Origin: Cichorium intybus
Lineage: Eukaryota > Streptophyta > Magnoliopsida > Asterales > Asteraceae
DNA length: 64,000 nucleotides
NCBI GenBank assembly: GCA_023525715.1
Contig: CM042010.1
Location: 61,617,729 to 61,681,728, forward strand
Reading direction: 5' to 3'
Part shown: one piece after another, positions 31,345 to 41,851 of the stretch
Layout of the letters: every line of letters starts with the position of its first letter
Position numbering within the stretch: position 1 is the stretch's first letter
Notes under the pieces: model-generated
Seen by the model: only the letters and a program-made list of their open reading frames with translations
What the model was told of the DNA's origin: nothing
Database searches by the model: none
Program-made: the position numbers and the translations under genes

Positions 31345-31411
31345 ACCATTCCGCATTTATTTTGCTATATTTCTGTTATTATCTATATGTCCATTTATGT
31401 TTCCCCATTTG

Positions 31412-31677
31412 GAACTCTGCTATTCAGAAGCATAAGGCTTCAACAGAGGAATTTTGAGAGCACTCAAAACTTAACACAAATAAGCTCTGATATAGTAAAA
31501 TCGTTACTTATCATTAAATCGTTACTTAGCTTTGATATAGTAAAATCGTTACTTAGCTTATTTACTTAGCTTATTAATTAAATCGTTGTTAATCATTTTT
31601 TTATTTCTAATCTACTAGAATTGTTGTGTAGCACTGATCTTAATTAAATTGTTGTTAATTGTTGCTTAAATCGTTTA
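31412..31677 (-). repeat. Scrambled EPRV leader pieces
   Basis: The plus copy stops at TTTCCCCATTTGG, just at the left edge of the primer binding site. Minus-strand stem-loop leader (31412-31487) follows, then minus-strand post-primer-site repeats (31488-31672), then another leader. Several joints fall within 270 bp. Confidence 0.8.
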
Positions 31678-31805
31678 ACATGTGGTTTCTGAAATTCTTG
31701 CATGTAGATACTTATACGTTCAATTCTATTTTTAAATCTTTGTTTATGAATCTTTAATGCAAAATAATATCGATTGTTTTGTATTTGTATTTTCGAATCG
31801 GTCAT
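31678..31805 (-). pseudogene. EPRV 60-aa leader ORF, internal deletion
   Basis: Start at 31805 is normal. About 60 bp coding for the NIHLPVTQLEVDIYD region are missing. Confidence 0.75.
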
Positions 31806-32328
31806 GATGTATGAGGATGTGTAAGGGATGTACCTGACTGATGTCTGGAGGATGCGTTGATTAACTGCTTCGTGGATACTTCGATAGGCTCTGCTATTCA
31901 GAAGCGCGAGGCTTCAACATAGAACTCTGCTATTCAGAAGCATAAGGCTTCAACAGAGGAATTTTGAGAGCACTCAAAACTTAACACAAATAAGCTCTGT
32001 TTTATTACACTAGGCAAATGCCTTATTTATAGTACATGAGGGACTCTTCTAGAGTCTAATAGTATCCTACACTAATAATACACTAACTAGTGGTGTCTAG
32101 CACTACATTATTGTGTCTAGCACCATAACAATAAAGACAAACTACATGATGGTGACTAGCACCTAATTTACATAATGGAAAACAAACGACAAAATATAAA
32201 AGTCTACATAATGGTAGATATGATAAGGGTGGGGTTCACAAATATTCTTTGTGAATAAATCCAAATTCTCACCACCGTGAATTAAGCGTCGTTGATTGCT
32301 TTTGTTGAGTGCGGTATACTGTTGTGTA
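31806..32328 (-). promoter_or_regulatory. EPRV promoter and 5' leader
   Basis: Common haplotype: stem-loop pair (about 31887-31958), AATAAA, TATA box (32021-32032), GACTCT/AGAGTC inverted repeat and GTGCTAGACAC boxes. Confidence 0.8.
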
Positions 32329-33703
32329 CTATTCTTCCATTATCTCCATGAATGGTGTCTCGTCCTTGTTTTCTTGACAATAATTGCATTGGTGACGTGG
32401 AAAATGCATAATATGCTTGCATAATTGTTTTTTAATTTCTGCAGGTAGAACGGCAAGATGATGCGAGAATGTTTCAAATGGTTCTTCAAATCGTTCTACG
32501 GCTTGCATTCCTTCAGTTGATATTTCTGTGTTATTTGTTGTATATAACAGAAATGTTTTACTGCAATAATTTATCCTGACTTGTGATTTTTGATCTTTTC
32601 CGTTGCCTATTCTTGAAGAGGCTAAATAAACTCCTGCTAATGAAAAAATTAGATAATCTTGTGTTGGTGTTTCATGTGGAAGTTCGTCTTTAGTTGGCTT
32701 AGTTCCATTACTGATTCCCATGTATGCAAATGTAATGCTTGGAATTAGTAGCTGTGAGTCTTCATCAAAAAATGGATAGCTGGAATATAATTTAATGAAT
32801 AAATCACGTTCCTTGGCAAGTTTTGTAATGGCGGATGACTGATTGAAAATTAGTTGGAAATTCACTTATGCACTGTGGGTTGTTTCCATTTAGGTAGATT
32901 GTATCGATGAATCCATGGGTGAAATATTCCCAAAGAGTCATTGGATCGGTAAGGTTGGCTAAGAAAATAGCTTTTGGGCCTGGTTTTCGTATGACTGGAT
33001 AAAAGCCCATTAGTGAATGGACCTCTGTGTATGAGACTAGGCTGTCCCATAATTTTGCGAATTTTTCTGTGGTTGGTTTTTTCATTAATTCTTTTTATTT
33101 TGTAAATGGTATAGCTTGTAGGGCTGCTTTGGCTGCGTTTAACTGGTTTAAAGACTTTGGTTGTGGTTCTGTTTTTACAAGGGTTCCAAGGATTGTTGTC
33201 TTTGATGATTTTTCAACGGTTTCAGTTGTAACCGTTTTGTATGCTTCTCTGAATGCTGTTTCTGCTTCAGCTTTTGTTTTGTAACTTTTGTGTGTAACAT
33301 TCTTTCCAACGATATGAGAATTTGCAATTCCCCAATCGTTATAGATTCCTTTGTGTGGTCCGTTAAAAATAACGTACCATTTCTTCGTTTCTGCATCAGT
33401 TGATTGTTGATGAGTTTTGAATATTTCTTGAGAGTTACATGTGGATGATGATGGCTTCTCCTGTTGTTTATCGATATTGTCTCATGAAATTTGCTGGATT
33501 GTTGGTGTAGGTGGAATGGTTGAACTGCCTGTTGACTTTTCTGTGTCTTCTTTGACTAGAGTGAACTGTGTTGACAATATCTGCAGTCTTTGTTGGAGCT
33601 GTTCTTCTTCCTTCTTGATTGTTTCTAGTTGCTTCATCATGGCTACTTTTTGTTCCTGCTTCTGTTTTAGCTGGTGCTGGATTTGCTTCATAATGGCTTC
33701 CAT
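32329..33703 (-). pseudogene. EPRV TAV, nonsense and 7-bp deletion
   Basis: Start at 33703. A Ser codon is TGA near 33482, and a 7-bp deletion near 32818 shifts the frame. The C-terminal 178 codons are open. Confidence 0.9.
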
Positions 33704-34080
33704 TCTCTCGTCAATGTATCTGCTATGTGGTTGTGCTCACTCTTTATGTACCTGTAATGTGTATAATTTGATGATACTTTCGTATCAATGTATACTTTTG
33801 ATGATACTTTCGTATCAATGTATGCTTTTGATGATACTTTCGTATCAATGTATGCTTCTGGTAATACTTTCGTATTACTGTATACTTTTGATGATACTTT
33901 CGTATCACTGTATGCTTCTGTTTCGTATTACTGTATACTTTTGATGATACTTTCGTATCACTGTATGCTTCTGGTAATACTTTCGTATTACTGTATACTT
34001 TTGATGCATCTGTTTTGACTATTAATAAGTCTTCTGGTTGCAAATTGTATAAAATTGGTAATACAAGCATTTTTCTTCAT
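33688..34080 (-). pseudogene. EPRV RT/RNase H remnant behind CP
   Basis: Same structure as 18651-19052: diverged LPILYNLQPEDLLIVKTDAS piece, repeat array, shared RNase H deletion and final motif. A stub of another ORF start (ATG at ~34138) lies between it and CP. Confidence 0.85.
33770..34006 (-). repeat. 30-bp hairpin repeat array, 8 units, one truncated
   Basis: First stem 33772-33787, last 33975-33990, order as at 18733-18976. The sixth unit has lost its left arm (GCTTCTGTTTCGTATTACTG). Confidence 0.85.
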
Positions 34081-34145
34081 CGTTTTCTCTATCGTGAAAC
34101 TGCAAAATCATAATATTGTTAATATATTCAAAAGACATATTTTAC

Positions 34146-35510
34146 TCATTCGTTATCAATATCGGATTCGGTATTTGAATCAGTAGTGTATGCGTAGATA
34201 TCAATATCTGAATCTACATCTGAATCTTCAATTGGTTCATATCCTATATCATAAGCAATTTTTAATATATTTGTTTCGTTTGCTTTCTTATTTTTTATTG
34301 GACATTCATAGGCTTTACGTCATTGTTCTTGGCATAGCCAGCATCTGCAATCTTTTTTCTTAGACGGACAATAGTTTGAATTTGATTTATATTTTTGCTT
34401 ATATTGTTTTCGATTTCTAAAATATTTTCTTTCTCCGTTTTTATAGTATTGTTTATACTTTGGTTTATATGTTTGTTTTTTCCAAACCTTCTTTTTTCTT
34501 TTACGCTTGTTCTTTTTACAACCGTATTGACCAATTTGATTAAATTGTTTCTCACAACATAAATTAATTTGTGCGTCAATTTTAGTTTTTTGTTTTAGAC
34601 ATTTATCTTTCATCCATTCTTTTAAGACGTTTATTCGAGCACCTAATGATTCTGCTATTTTACCTTCTTGTGAAAGCTTGTTAAAATATTTTAATACACT
34701 TTGAGAAACAGTAGATGGTAATTTTTGATAAAACATGTCTAAGGCTAATTTTTGTCTTGGTGGATCTAAATAATAATATTGTTCAGCAAATTCACATATA
34801 AATGCATCTAGATAACACATATTACATATTTTTAAATTTGTTAAGTGCCATAATGCTTTATTTCTAAAGGCTTCTTTTGATTCATTATCTTCTATCTTTT
34901 TTCCTACAAACTCTTGGAGAATTTTATCTAAAACTTTTCTAAATGTTTCCATTGCGTCGGTAGTTGCTATTCTAGATAGTTCATCTTCTTCTAATGATGA
35001 TAGAAAACGATAAACATTTCCTTGTGTTTTATGCATAATGTAACTTAAGAAATTTCTTGGATGTAAATTTCTAAGTTCGTCGGTTAATTGAATTTGTATA
35101 CCCATTTGATTACTCCAATCTTGTATTTTTGTTTCTGGATCTAAATCACAGTCTATAAAAAGAATATCTATGGGTTTTGGAGTGGTAAATAATTTTGGTA
35201 CATATTGTGGTGGTACTTTTTCCCATTTATTTTGTTTATTTTTAATCATACCTTGTCTATACAAATAGTTTTCTTCTAAAGATGGTGGTCCATATATGTA
35301 TTGATTTTGATAATCATCTTCTGCATATGATTTGTTTCGTTTTATTCCAAAATTAGTATAAGGATTATTATATGGATTTTCTTCGTCGGATGTAAAATTG
35401 TATACTACTTCGACGTCATTTTCTATATTTTCATCTTTTACTTCTTCAGGTATTTCTAATGCTGCCATTAATTTAGTTAACGTTTCTACTTGTTCTTGGA
35501 GTGTTTCCAT
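34146..35510 (-). pseudogene. EPRV coat protein, nonsense in zinc knuckle
   Basis: A 455-codon frame, full length, with the same domain order as 19116-20514. A Gly codon in the zinc knuckle is TGA (34320-34322), so the protein ends at CWLCQEQ and loses the knuckle His and last Cys and the acidic tail. The capsid core of 396 codons stays open. Confidence 0.9.
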
Positions 35511-35547
35511 TTATTATATAATTTATTTTGTAGATATAAGTATTTAG

Positions 35548-35862
35548 CTATATCTTTCTTTCTCTTATAAGTTTTTTAACTTTAATTTGATCTGTATAAT
35601 CTTTGTATGATATAAAATCGTTCATATGACTAAGTCTTTTTAAACAATTAATTTCAGAATCAATTTGTAGTTTATAGAGAGAATAAAACTTTTCGTTTTC
35701 TTCTTTTATTTCTATCAAATCATACATAGTAAATACTATACTACGATGATCTAAATTTGTTATGCCCTGGTGGCTTTTATTTAAGAGATAATTAAGATAA
35801 TCTAAATTATTAAATTGTCTTGGTTGTCCATTTTCATAAACAAGCCAGAAGTTGTTGTTCAT
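35548..35862 (-). CDS. EPRV 104-aa ORF of unknown function
   Basis: Second open copy, differing from 20552-20866 only at a few residues (AITIL versus GITNL). Confidence 0.6.
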   Translation of the reverse strand: MNNNFWLVYENGQPRQFNNLDYLNYLLNKSHQGITNLDHRSIVFTMYDLIEIKEENEKFYSLYKLQIDSEINCLKRLSHMNDFISYKDYTDQIKVKKLIRERKI

Positions 35863-35867
35863 TATTT

Positions 35868-36017
35868 TTTAGTCATAACAATTGCTTTCAAATAATTGAT
35901 CTAATATATCATCATTTATATAATCTTCTAATATAATATTTTTATAACTATTTTTTTATTTCTTTTATACTTTTTAAACCATGTTTTGAATTTTTGTAAC
36001 ATATTTTTGATTACCAT
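35868..36017 (-). pseudogene. EPRV small basic ORF, frameshifted
   Basis: The region is conserved, but small deletions in the A/T tract near 35953 break the frame. Confidence 0.6.
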
Positions 36018-36250
36018 GTTAAGGGTGGTTTAATAGAAAGTGGTTGTTTATTATTTTTAACTTCTAATAATTTATAAATTTGTTCAATTTTTTATAATAT
36101 CTCTGGTATTTGTTTTACCAATAATTGTTTATTTATTTCGATGAGATTATTTAATTTTTTATTTATTATATGCATTTTTTCATTTACTGTCATTTCATCT
36201 TTCATTTGTAATTCTATATCATTTATTTTACTACTAGATGATTCTGTCAT
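36011..36250 (-). pseudogene. EPRV VAP, one nonsense codon
   Basis: Full 80-codon length; codon 53 is TAA in place of Gln (36092-36094). Confidence 0.75.
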
Positions 36251-37247
36251 ATTCGTAAACTTAATGATCTAATCATTTCTTTTATTTCTTCAATGTTTTC
36301 ATCTTTTCTATTTTCCGTAGATGTTGAAGGTTGTATTTCTGAAATAGAGGATCTTCCTATAATTGTTGAAATTGGAGGCTCTATTATTGGGTCTCTTTTA
36401 ACTAAAGGTGTAATTATTTGTTGTCGAAAATCTGTTTCATAAACTGGTTTATTATCTATTCTTTTTGGTGATTCAAGAGATAATAAAGGTTCAAATAGTT
36501 TATCAATATGAATTCTATCTTCTGTTTTAAATGTAATACTATGATGAGAATTTGTTAATGCATATTTTATTTGATATGTTAAAGTAAAAGGATGATTTCC
36601 TTTTAACATAAAATTTTGTCTTAATAATTTATATCTTACTGTAATACTATTACTTAGATTTCTATCTTTTAAACTAAGTCCTAATTGTATATTTATATTA
36701 AATTTTATTTTTCCTTCAATTAAATTTCCTTTTCCTTTTGCAATAATACTTTCTTGACTATTAATTATACGATCATCTCTAATTTCTAATTCTATTGGTG
36801 TATCTAAATCACTAAAAGTACTTTTCAAAATTACTTGAATTGTAGATATATGAATATATGCTATCTTTGATCGATCTATTTCTTTGATATATTGTATTTT
36901 ATTTTTGATTTGTTGTTTATTAATAATAGGTATAATTATAGGTATCTTTGATCGATCTATCTTTGATCGATCTATTTCTTTGATATGTTGTATTTTATTT
37001 TTGATTTTATAGGTATCGGTTCTTCACCTACTATTTTACCATAATAAATAATATTTTTTCTTGAAAATAGATTTTTAAGTGTATCATACTTAAAATTATG
37101 TTTTTCTAATAATGTAAAATTTGATTTTCTAATAGCATCTTTATTTATATTATTTTTATTAACTAGAGCATCAAATATATATCCTGATTCATTTTCTTCG
37201 TTATTAATAATTATTGATTCATTATTCTCGTTAGATGTAGACATCAT
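36247..37247 (-). pseudogene. EPRV MP with internal rearrangement
   Basis: The N-terminal start (37247) and C-terminal 193 codons are normal. Around 36930-37015 a segment coding for the KEIDRSKIAY region is duplicated and scrambled, and part of the GNIIIPIINKQ region is displaced. Confidence 0.8.
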
Positions 37248-37374
37248 AAGAGTTGTTTTTTAATTAAATCGTTGCTTATATTTACTAATTATAGTATTTA
37301 TTAAAATCATAACTTAGCTTTCAGTCTTGACTTATCTTTCTAATTAAATATTGTTATTTGTCAAATTAGATTGT

Positions 37375-37677
37375 AGTTTAGCTCGTTACTTATCATGAAT
37401 TAAATTGTTACTTAGCTCTGATATAGTAAAATCGTTTCTTACCATAAAATCGTTACTTAGCTTTGATATAGTAAAATCGTTACTTAGCTTATTTACTTAG
37501 CTTATTAATTAAATCGTTGTTAATCATTTTTTTATTTCTAATCTACTAGAATTGTTGTGTAGCTCTGATCTTAATTAAATTGTTGTTAATTGTTGCTTAA
37601 ATCGTTACTTAGCTCTGATATAGTAAAATCGTTACTTAGCTCTGATATAGTAAAATCGTTACTTAGCTCTGATACCA
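37375..37677 (-). promoter_or_regulatory. EPRV primer binding site with long repeat tract
   Basis: TGGTATCAGAGC at 37666-37677 (minus), followed downstream by at least five ATATCAGAGCTAAGTAACGA/TTTTACT repeats. This is the longest such tract in the window, with an AACAATTAACAACAATTTAA-type segment in between. Confidence 0.85.
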
Positions 37678-37742
37678 AATGGGGAAACATTAATGGACAT
37701 ATGGATAATAACAGAAATATAGCAAAATAAATGCGGAATGGT

Positions 37743-37925
37743 TTAACATGTGGTTTCTGAAATTCTTGCATGTAGATACTTAAGCTGATTATCGTAGATA
37801 TCAACCTCTAACTGTGTTACAGGGAGATGGATATTACGTTCAATTCTATTTTTAAATCTTTGTTTATGAATCTTTAATGCAAAATAATATCGATTGTTTT
37901 GTATTTGTATTTTCGAATCGGTCAT
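37743..37925 (-). CDS. EPRV leader ORF, 60 aa
   Basis: Open copy directly upstream (in RNA sense) of the primer binding site. The leader behind it is cut at 37994 and joined to a second leader. Confidence 0.65.
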   Translation of the reverse strand: MTDSKIQIQNNRYYFALKIHKQRFKNRIERNIHLPVTQLEVDIYDNQLKYLHARISETTC

Positions 37926-38041
37926 GATGTATGAAGATGTGTAAGGGATGTACCTGACTGATGCCTGGACGATGCGTTGATTAACTGCTTCGTGGTCATA
38001 TGGATAATAACAGAAATATTGCAAAATAAATGCGGAATGGT

Positions 38042-38224
38042 TTAACATGTGGTTTCTGAAATTCTTGCATGTAGATACTTAAGCATATTATCGTAGATAT
38101 CAACCTCTAACTGTGTTACAGGGAGATGGATATTACGTTCAATTCTATTTTTCAATCTTTGTTTATGAATCTTTAATGCAAAATAATATCGATTGTTTTG
38201 TATTTGTAATTTCGAATCGGTCAT
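38042..38224 (-). CDS. EPRV leader ORF, 60 aa, tandem second copy
   Basis: A second leader begins at about 37995, so two leader ORFs lie in tandem. This copy has Leu and Met changes (SKLQIQ, NMLKYL). Confidence 0.65.
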   Translation of the reverse strand: MTDSKLQIQNNRYYFALKIHKQRLKNRIERNIHLPVTQLEVDIYDNMLKYLHARISETTC

Positions 38225-38743
38225 GATGTATGAGGATGTGTAAGGGATGTGCCTGACTGATGTCTGGACGATGCGTTGATTAACTGCTTCGTGGATACTT
38301 CGATAGGCTCTGCTATTCAGAAGTGCGAGGCTTCAACAAAGAACTCTGCTATTCAGAACCATAAGGCTTCAACAGAGGAATTTTGAGAGCACTCAAAACT
38401 TAACACAAATAAGCTCTACTTTATTACACTAGGCAATTGCCTTATTTATAGTACATGAGGGACTCTTCTAGAGTCTAATAGTATCCTACCACTAATAATA
38501 CACTAACAAGTGGTGTCTAGCACTACATTATTGTGTCTAGCACCATAACAATAAAGACAAACTACATGATGGTGACTAGCACCTAATTTACATAATGGAA
38601 AACAAACGACAAAATATAATGGTAGATATGATGAGGGTGGGGTTCACAAATATTCTTTGTGAATAAATCCAAATCCTCACCACCGTGAATAATGCGTCGT
38701 TGATTGCTTTTGTTGAGTGCGGTATACTGTTGTGTACTATTCT
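38225..38743 (-). promoter_or_regulatory. EPRV promoter and 5' leader
   Basis: Common haplotype: TATA box at 38440-38451, stem-loop pair at about 38310-38380, GACTCT/AGAGTC inverted repeat. Confidence 0.8.
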
Positions 38744-39018
38744 TCCATTATCTCCATGAATGGTGTCTCGTCCTTGTTTTCTTGACAATATTTGCATTGG
38801 TGACGTGGAAAATGCATAATATGCTTGCATAATTGTTTTTTAATTTCTGCAGGTAGAACGGCAAGATGATGCGAGAATGTTTCAAATGGTTCTTCAAATC
38901 GTTCTACGGCTTGCATTCCTTCAGTTGATATTTCTGTGTCAGTTGGTGTATATAGTAGAAATGTTTTGCTGCAATAGTTTATTCTAACTTGTGATCTTTG
39001 TTCTTTTCCGTTGCCTAT
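38744..39018 (-). pseudogene. EPRV TAV C-terminal fragment
   Basis: The last ~90 codons, including the His/Cys cluster, joined at 39018/39019 to the beginning of CP in the same orientation. Everything between CP codon ~45 and TAV codon ~370 is deleted. Confidence 0.85.
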
Positions 39019-39151
39019 TATTCGTCGGATGTAAAATCGTATACTACTTCGACGTCATTTTCTATATTTTCATCTTTTACTTCTTCAGGTATTTCTAATG
39101 CTGCCATTAATTTAGTTAACGTTTCTACTTGTTCTTGGAGTGTTTCCATTT
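39019..39151 (-). pseudogene. EPRV CP N-terminal fragment
   Basis: The first ~44 codons of CP (METLQEQVETLTKLM), cut by the joint to TAV. Confidence 0.85.
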
Positions 39152-39188
39152 ATTATATAATTTATTTTGTAGATATAAGTATTTAGCT

Positions 39189-39359
39189 ATATCTTTCTTT
39201 CTCTTATAAGTTTTTTAACTTTAATTTGATCTGTATAATCTTTGTATGATATAAAATCTTTCATATGACTAAGTCTTTTTAAACAATTAATTTCAGAATC
39301 AATTTGTAGTTTATAGAGAGAATAAAACTTTTCGTTTTCTTCTTTTATTTCTATCAAAT
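39189..39359 (-). pseudogene. EPRV 104-aa ORF, N-terminal half missing
   Basis: Keeps the C-terminal half, then jumps to leader at 39359. Confidence 0.8.
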
Positions 39360-39603
39360 TAGATTGTAGTTTAGCTCGTTACTTATCATGAATTAAATTG
39401 TTACTTAGCTCTGATATAGTAAAATCGTTTCTTACCATAAAATCGTTACTTAGCTTTGATATAGTAAAATCGTTACTTAGCTTATTAATTAAATCGTTGT
39501 TAATCATTTTTTTATTTCTAATCTACAAGAATTGTTATGTAGCTCTGATCTTAATTAAATTGTTGTTAATTGTTGCTTAAATCGTTACTTAGCTCTGATA
39601 CCA
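39360..39603 (-). promoter_or_regulatory. EPRV primer binding site and repeats
   Basis: TGGTATCAGAGC at 39592-39603 (minus) with three to four downstream repeat units. Confidence 0.85.
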
Positions 39604-39668
39604 AATGGGGAAACATAAATGGACATATGGATAATAACAGAAATATAGCAAAATAAATGCGGAATGGT

Positions 39669-39851
39669 TTAACATGTGGTTTCTGAAATTCTTGCATGTA
39701 GATACTTAAGCTGATTATCGTAGATATCAACCTCTAACTGTGTTACAGGGAGATGGATATTACGTTCAATTCTATTTTTAAATCTTTGTTTATGAATCTT
39801 TAATGCAAAATAATATCGATTGTTTTGTATTTGTATTTTCGAATCGGTCAT
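39669..39851 (-). CDS. EPRV leader ORF, 60 aa, followed by partial duplicate
   Basis: Open copy. A second start of the same ORF (39984 down to about 39885) lies just upstream, joined at ACCGGGAGATGG, making a partial tandem duplication. Confidence 0.65.
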   Translation of the reverse strand: MTDSKIQIQNNRYYFALKIHKQRFKNRIERNIHLPVTQLEVDIYDNQLKYLHARISETTC

Positions 39852-40136
39852 GATGTATGAAGATGTGTAAGGGATGTACCGGGAGATGGATATTACGTTC
39901 AATTCTATTTTTAAATCTTTGTTTATGAATCTTTAATGCAAAATAATATCGATTGTTTTGTATTTGTATTTTCGAATCGGTCATGATGTATGAGGATGTG
40001 TAAGGGATGTACCTGACTGATGCCTGGACGATGCGTTGATTAACTGCTTCGTGGATACTTCGATAGGCTCTACTATTCAGAAGCGCGAGGCTTCAACAGA
40101 GAACTCTACTATTCAGAAGCATAAGGCTTCAACAGA

Positions 40137-40187
40137 GCCTATCGAAGTATCCACAAAGTAGTTAATCAACGCATCGTTGATTAACTG
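40137..40187. repeat. Snap-back joint in EPRV leader
   Basis: A short plus-strand leader piece lies inside a minus copy. It ends in a perfect inverted repeat with a 3-base loop: GTTAATCAACG-CAT-CGTTGATTAAC at 40161-40185. The TATA box of this copy is lost. Confidence 0.85.
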
Positions 40188-40462
40188 CATACGTGCTATT
40201 ATTGACACTACATTATTGTGTCTAGCACTTACAAATAAAGACAAACTATAGGTTAGTGACTGGCACCTAATTTACATAATTAAAAACAAACGACAAAAAC
40301 TAAACAAACGACAAAAACTAAAAGTCTACATTATTACAAGATATGATGAGGGGAGGGGGGCCACAAATATTCTTTGTGTCAATTCCAAATCCTCACCACC
40401 GCGAAAAATGCGTCGTGCATAATGATTGAATGCTTTGGATGAGTGATGTGCACTGTTGTGTA
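40188..40462 (-). promoter_or_regulatory. EPRV promoter upstream part, variant haplotype, TATA missing
   Basis: Same variant upstream sequence as 5205-5345. The core promoter has been replaced by the snap-back joint. Confidence 0.7.
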
Positions 40463-41851
40463 TTATTCTTCCATTATCTCCATGAATGGTGTCTCTTCCT
40501 TGTTTTCTTGACAATACTTGCATTGGTGACGTGGAAAATGCATAATATGTTTGCATAATTGTTTTTTAATTTCTGCAGGTAGAACGGCTAGATGATGTGA
40601 GAATTTTTCAAATGGTTCTTCGAATCGTTCTACAGCTTGCATTCCTTCAGTGGATATTCCTGTGTCAGTTGGTGTATATAGTAGAAATGTTTTGCTGCAA
40701 TAGTTTATTCTAACTTGTGATCTTTGTTCTTTTCCATTGCCTATTCTTGAAGAGGCTAAATAAACTTCTGCTAATGAAAAAATTATATGATCTTGTGTTG
40801 GTGTTTCATGTGGAAGTTCGTCTTTAGTTGGCTTAGTTCCATTACTGATTCCCATGTATGCAAATGTAATGCTTGGAACTAGTAGCTGTGAGTCTTCGTC
40901 AAAAAATGGATAGCTGGAATATAATTTAATGAATAAATCACGTTCCTTGGCAAAACGTGTTTTGTAATGGCGGATGACTGATTGAAAATTAGTTGGAAAT
41001 TCACTTATGCACCGTAGGTTGTTTCCATTTAGGTAGATTGTATCGATGAATCCATGGGTCAAATATTCCCAACGAGTCATTGGATTGGTAAGGTTGGCTA
41101 AGAAGATTGCTTTTGGGCCTGGCTTTCTTATGACTGGGTAAAAGCCCATTAGTGAATGGACCTCTGTGTATGAGACTAGGCTGTCCCATAATTTTGCGAA
41201 TTTTTCTGTGGTTGGTTTTTTCATTAATTCTTTTTCTTTTGTAAATGGTAATGCTTGTAGGGCTGCTTTGGCTGCTTTGGCTGCGTTTAACTGGTTTAAA
41301 GACTTTGGTTGTGGTTCTGTTTTTAAAAGGGTTCCAAGGATGGTTGTCTTTGATGATTTTTCAACGGCTTCAGTAGTAACCGTTTTGTATGCTTCTCTGA
41401 ATGATGTTTCTGCTTCAGCTTTTGTTTTGTAACTTTTGTGTATAACGTTCTTTCCAACGATATGAGAATTTGCAATTCCCCAATCGTTATAGATTCCTTT
41501 GTGTGGTCCGTTAAAAATAACGTACCATTTCTTCGTTTCTGCATCAGTTGATTGTTGATTAGTTTTGAATGTTTCTTGAGTGTTACATGTGGATGATGAT
41601 GGCTTCTCCTGTTGTTTATCGGAACTGTCTGATGAAATTTGCTGGATTGTTGGTGTAGGTGGAATGGTTGAACTGCCTGTTGACTTTTCTGCGTCTTCTT
41701 TGACTGGAGTGAACTGTGTTGACAATATCTGCAGTGTTTGTTGGAGCTGTTCTTCTTCCTTCTTGATTGTTTCTAGTTGCTTCATCATGGCTACTTTTTG
41801 TTCCTGCTTCTGTTTTAGCTGGTGCTGGATTCGCTTCATAATGGCTTCCAT
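40463..41851 (-). CDS. EPRV TAV, intact 462 aa
   Basis: The second complete TAV frame. Same domains as 29260-30639, with three extra codons in the Ala/Lys linker (AAKAAKAAL). The His/Cys cluster reads HQCKYCQ. Its own promoter side is the variant haplotype with no TATA, and its upstream RT is truncated, so expression is doubtful. Confidence 0.9.
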   Translation of the reverse strand: MEAIMKRIQHQLKQKQEQKVAMMKQLETIKKEEEQLQQTLQILSTQFTPVKEDAEKSTGSSTIPPTPTIQQISSDSSDKQQEKPSSSTCNTQETFKTNQQSTDAETKKWYVIFNGPHKGIYNDWGIANSHIVGKNVIHKSYKTKAEAETSFREAYKTVTTEAVEKSSKTTILGTLLKTEPQPKSLNQLNAAKAAKAALQALPFTKEKELMKKPTTEKFAKLWDSLVSYTEVHSLMGFYPVIRKPGPKAIFLANLTNPMTRWEYLTHGFIDTIYLNGNNLRCISEFPTNFQSVIRHYKTRFAKERDLFIKLYSSYPFFDEDSQLLVPSITFAYMGISNGTKPTKDELPHETPTQDHIIFSLAEVYLASSRIGNGKEQRSQVRINYCSKTFLLYTPTDTGISTEGMQAVERFEEPFEKFSHHLAVLPAEIKKQLCKHIMHFPRHQCKYCQENKEETPFMEIMEE

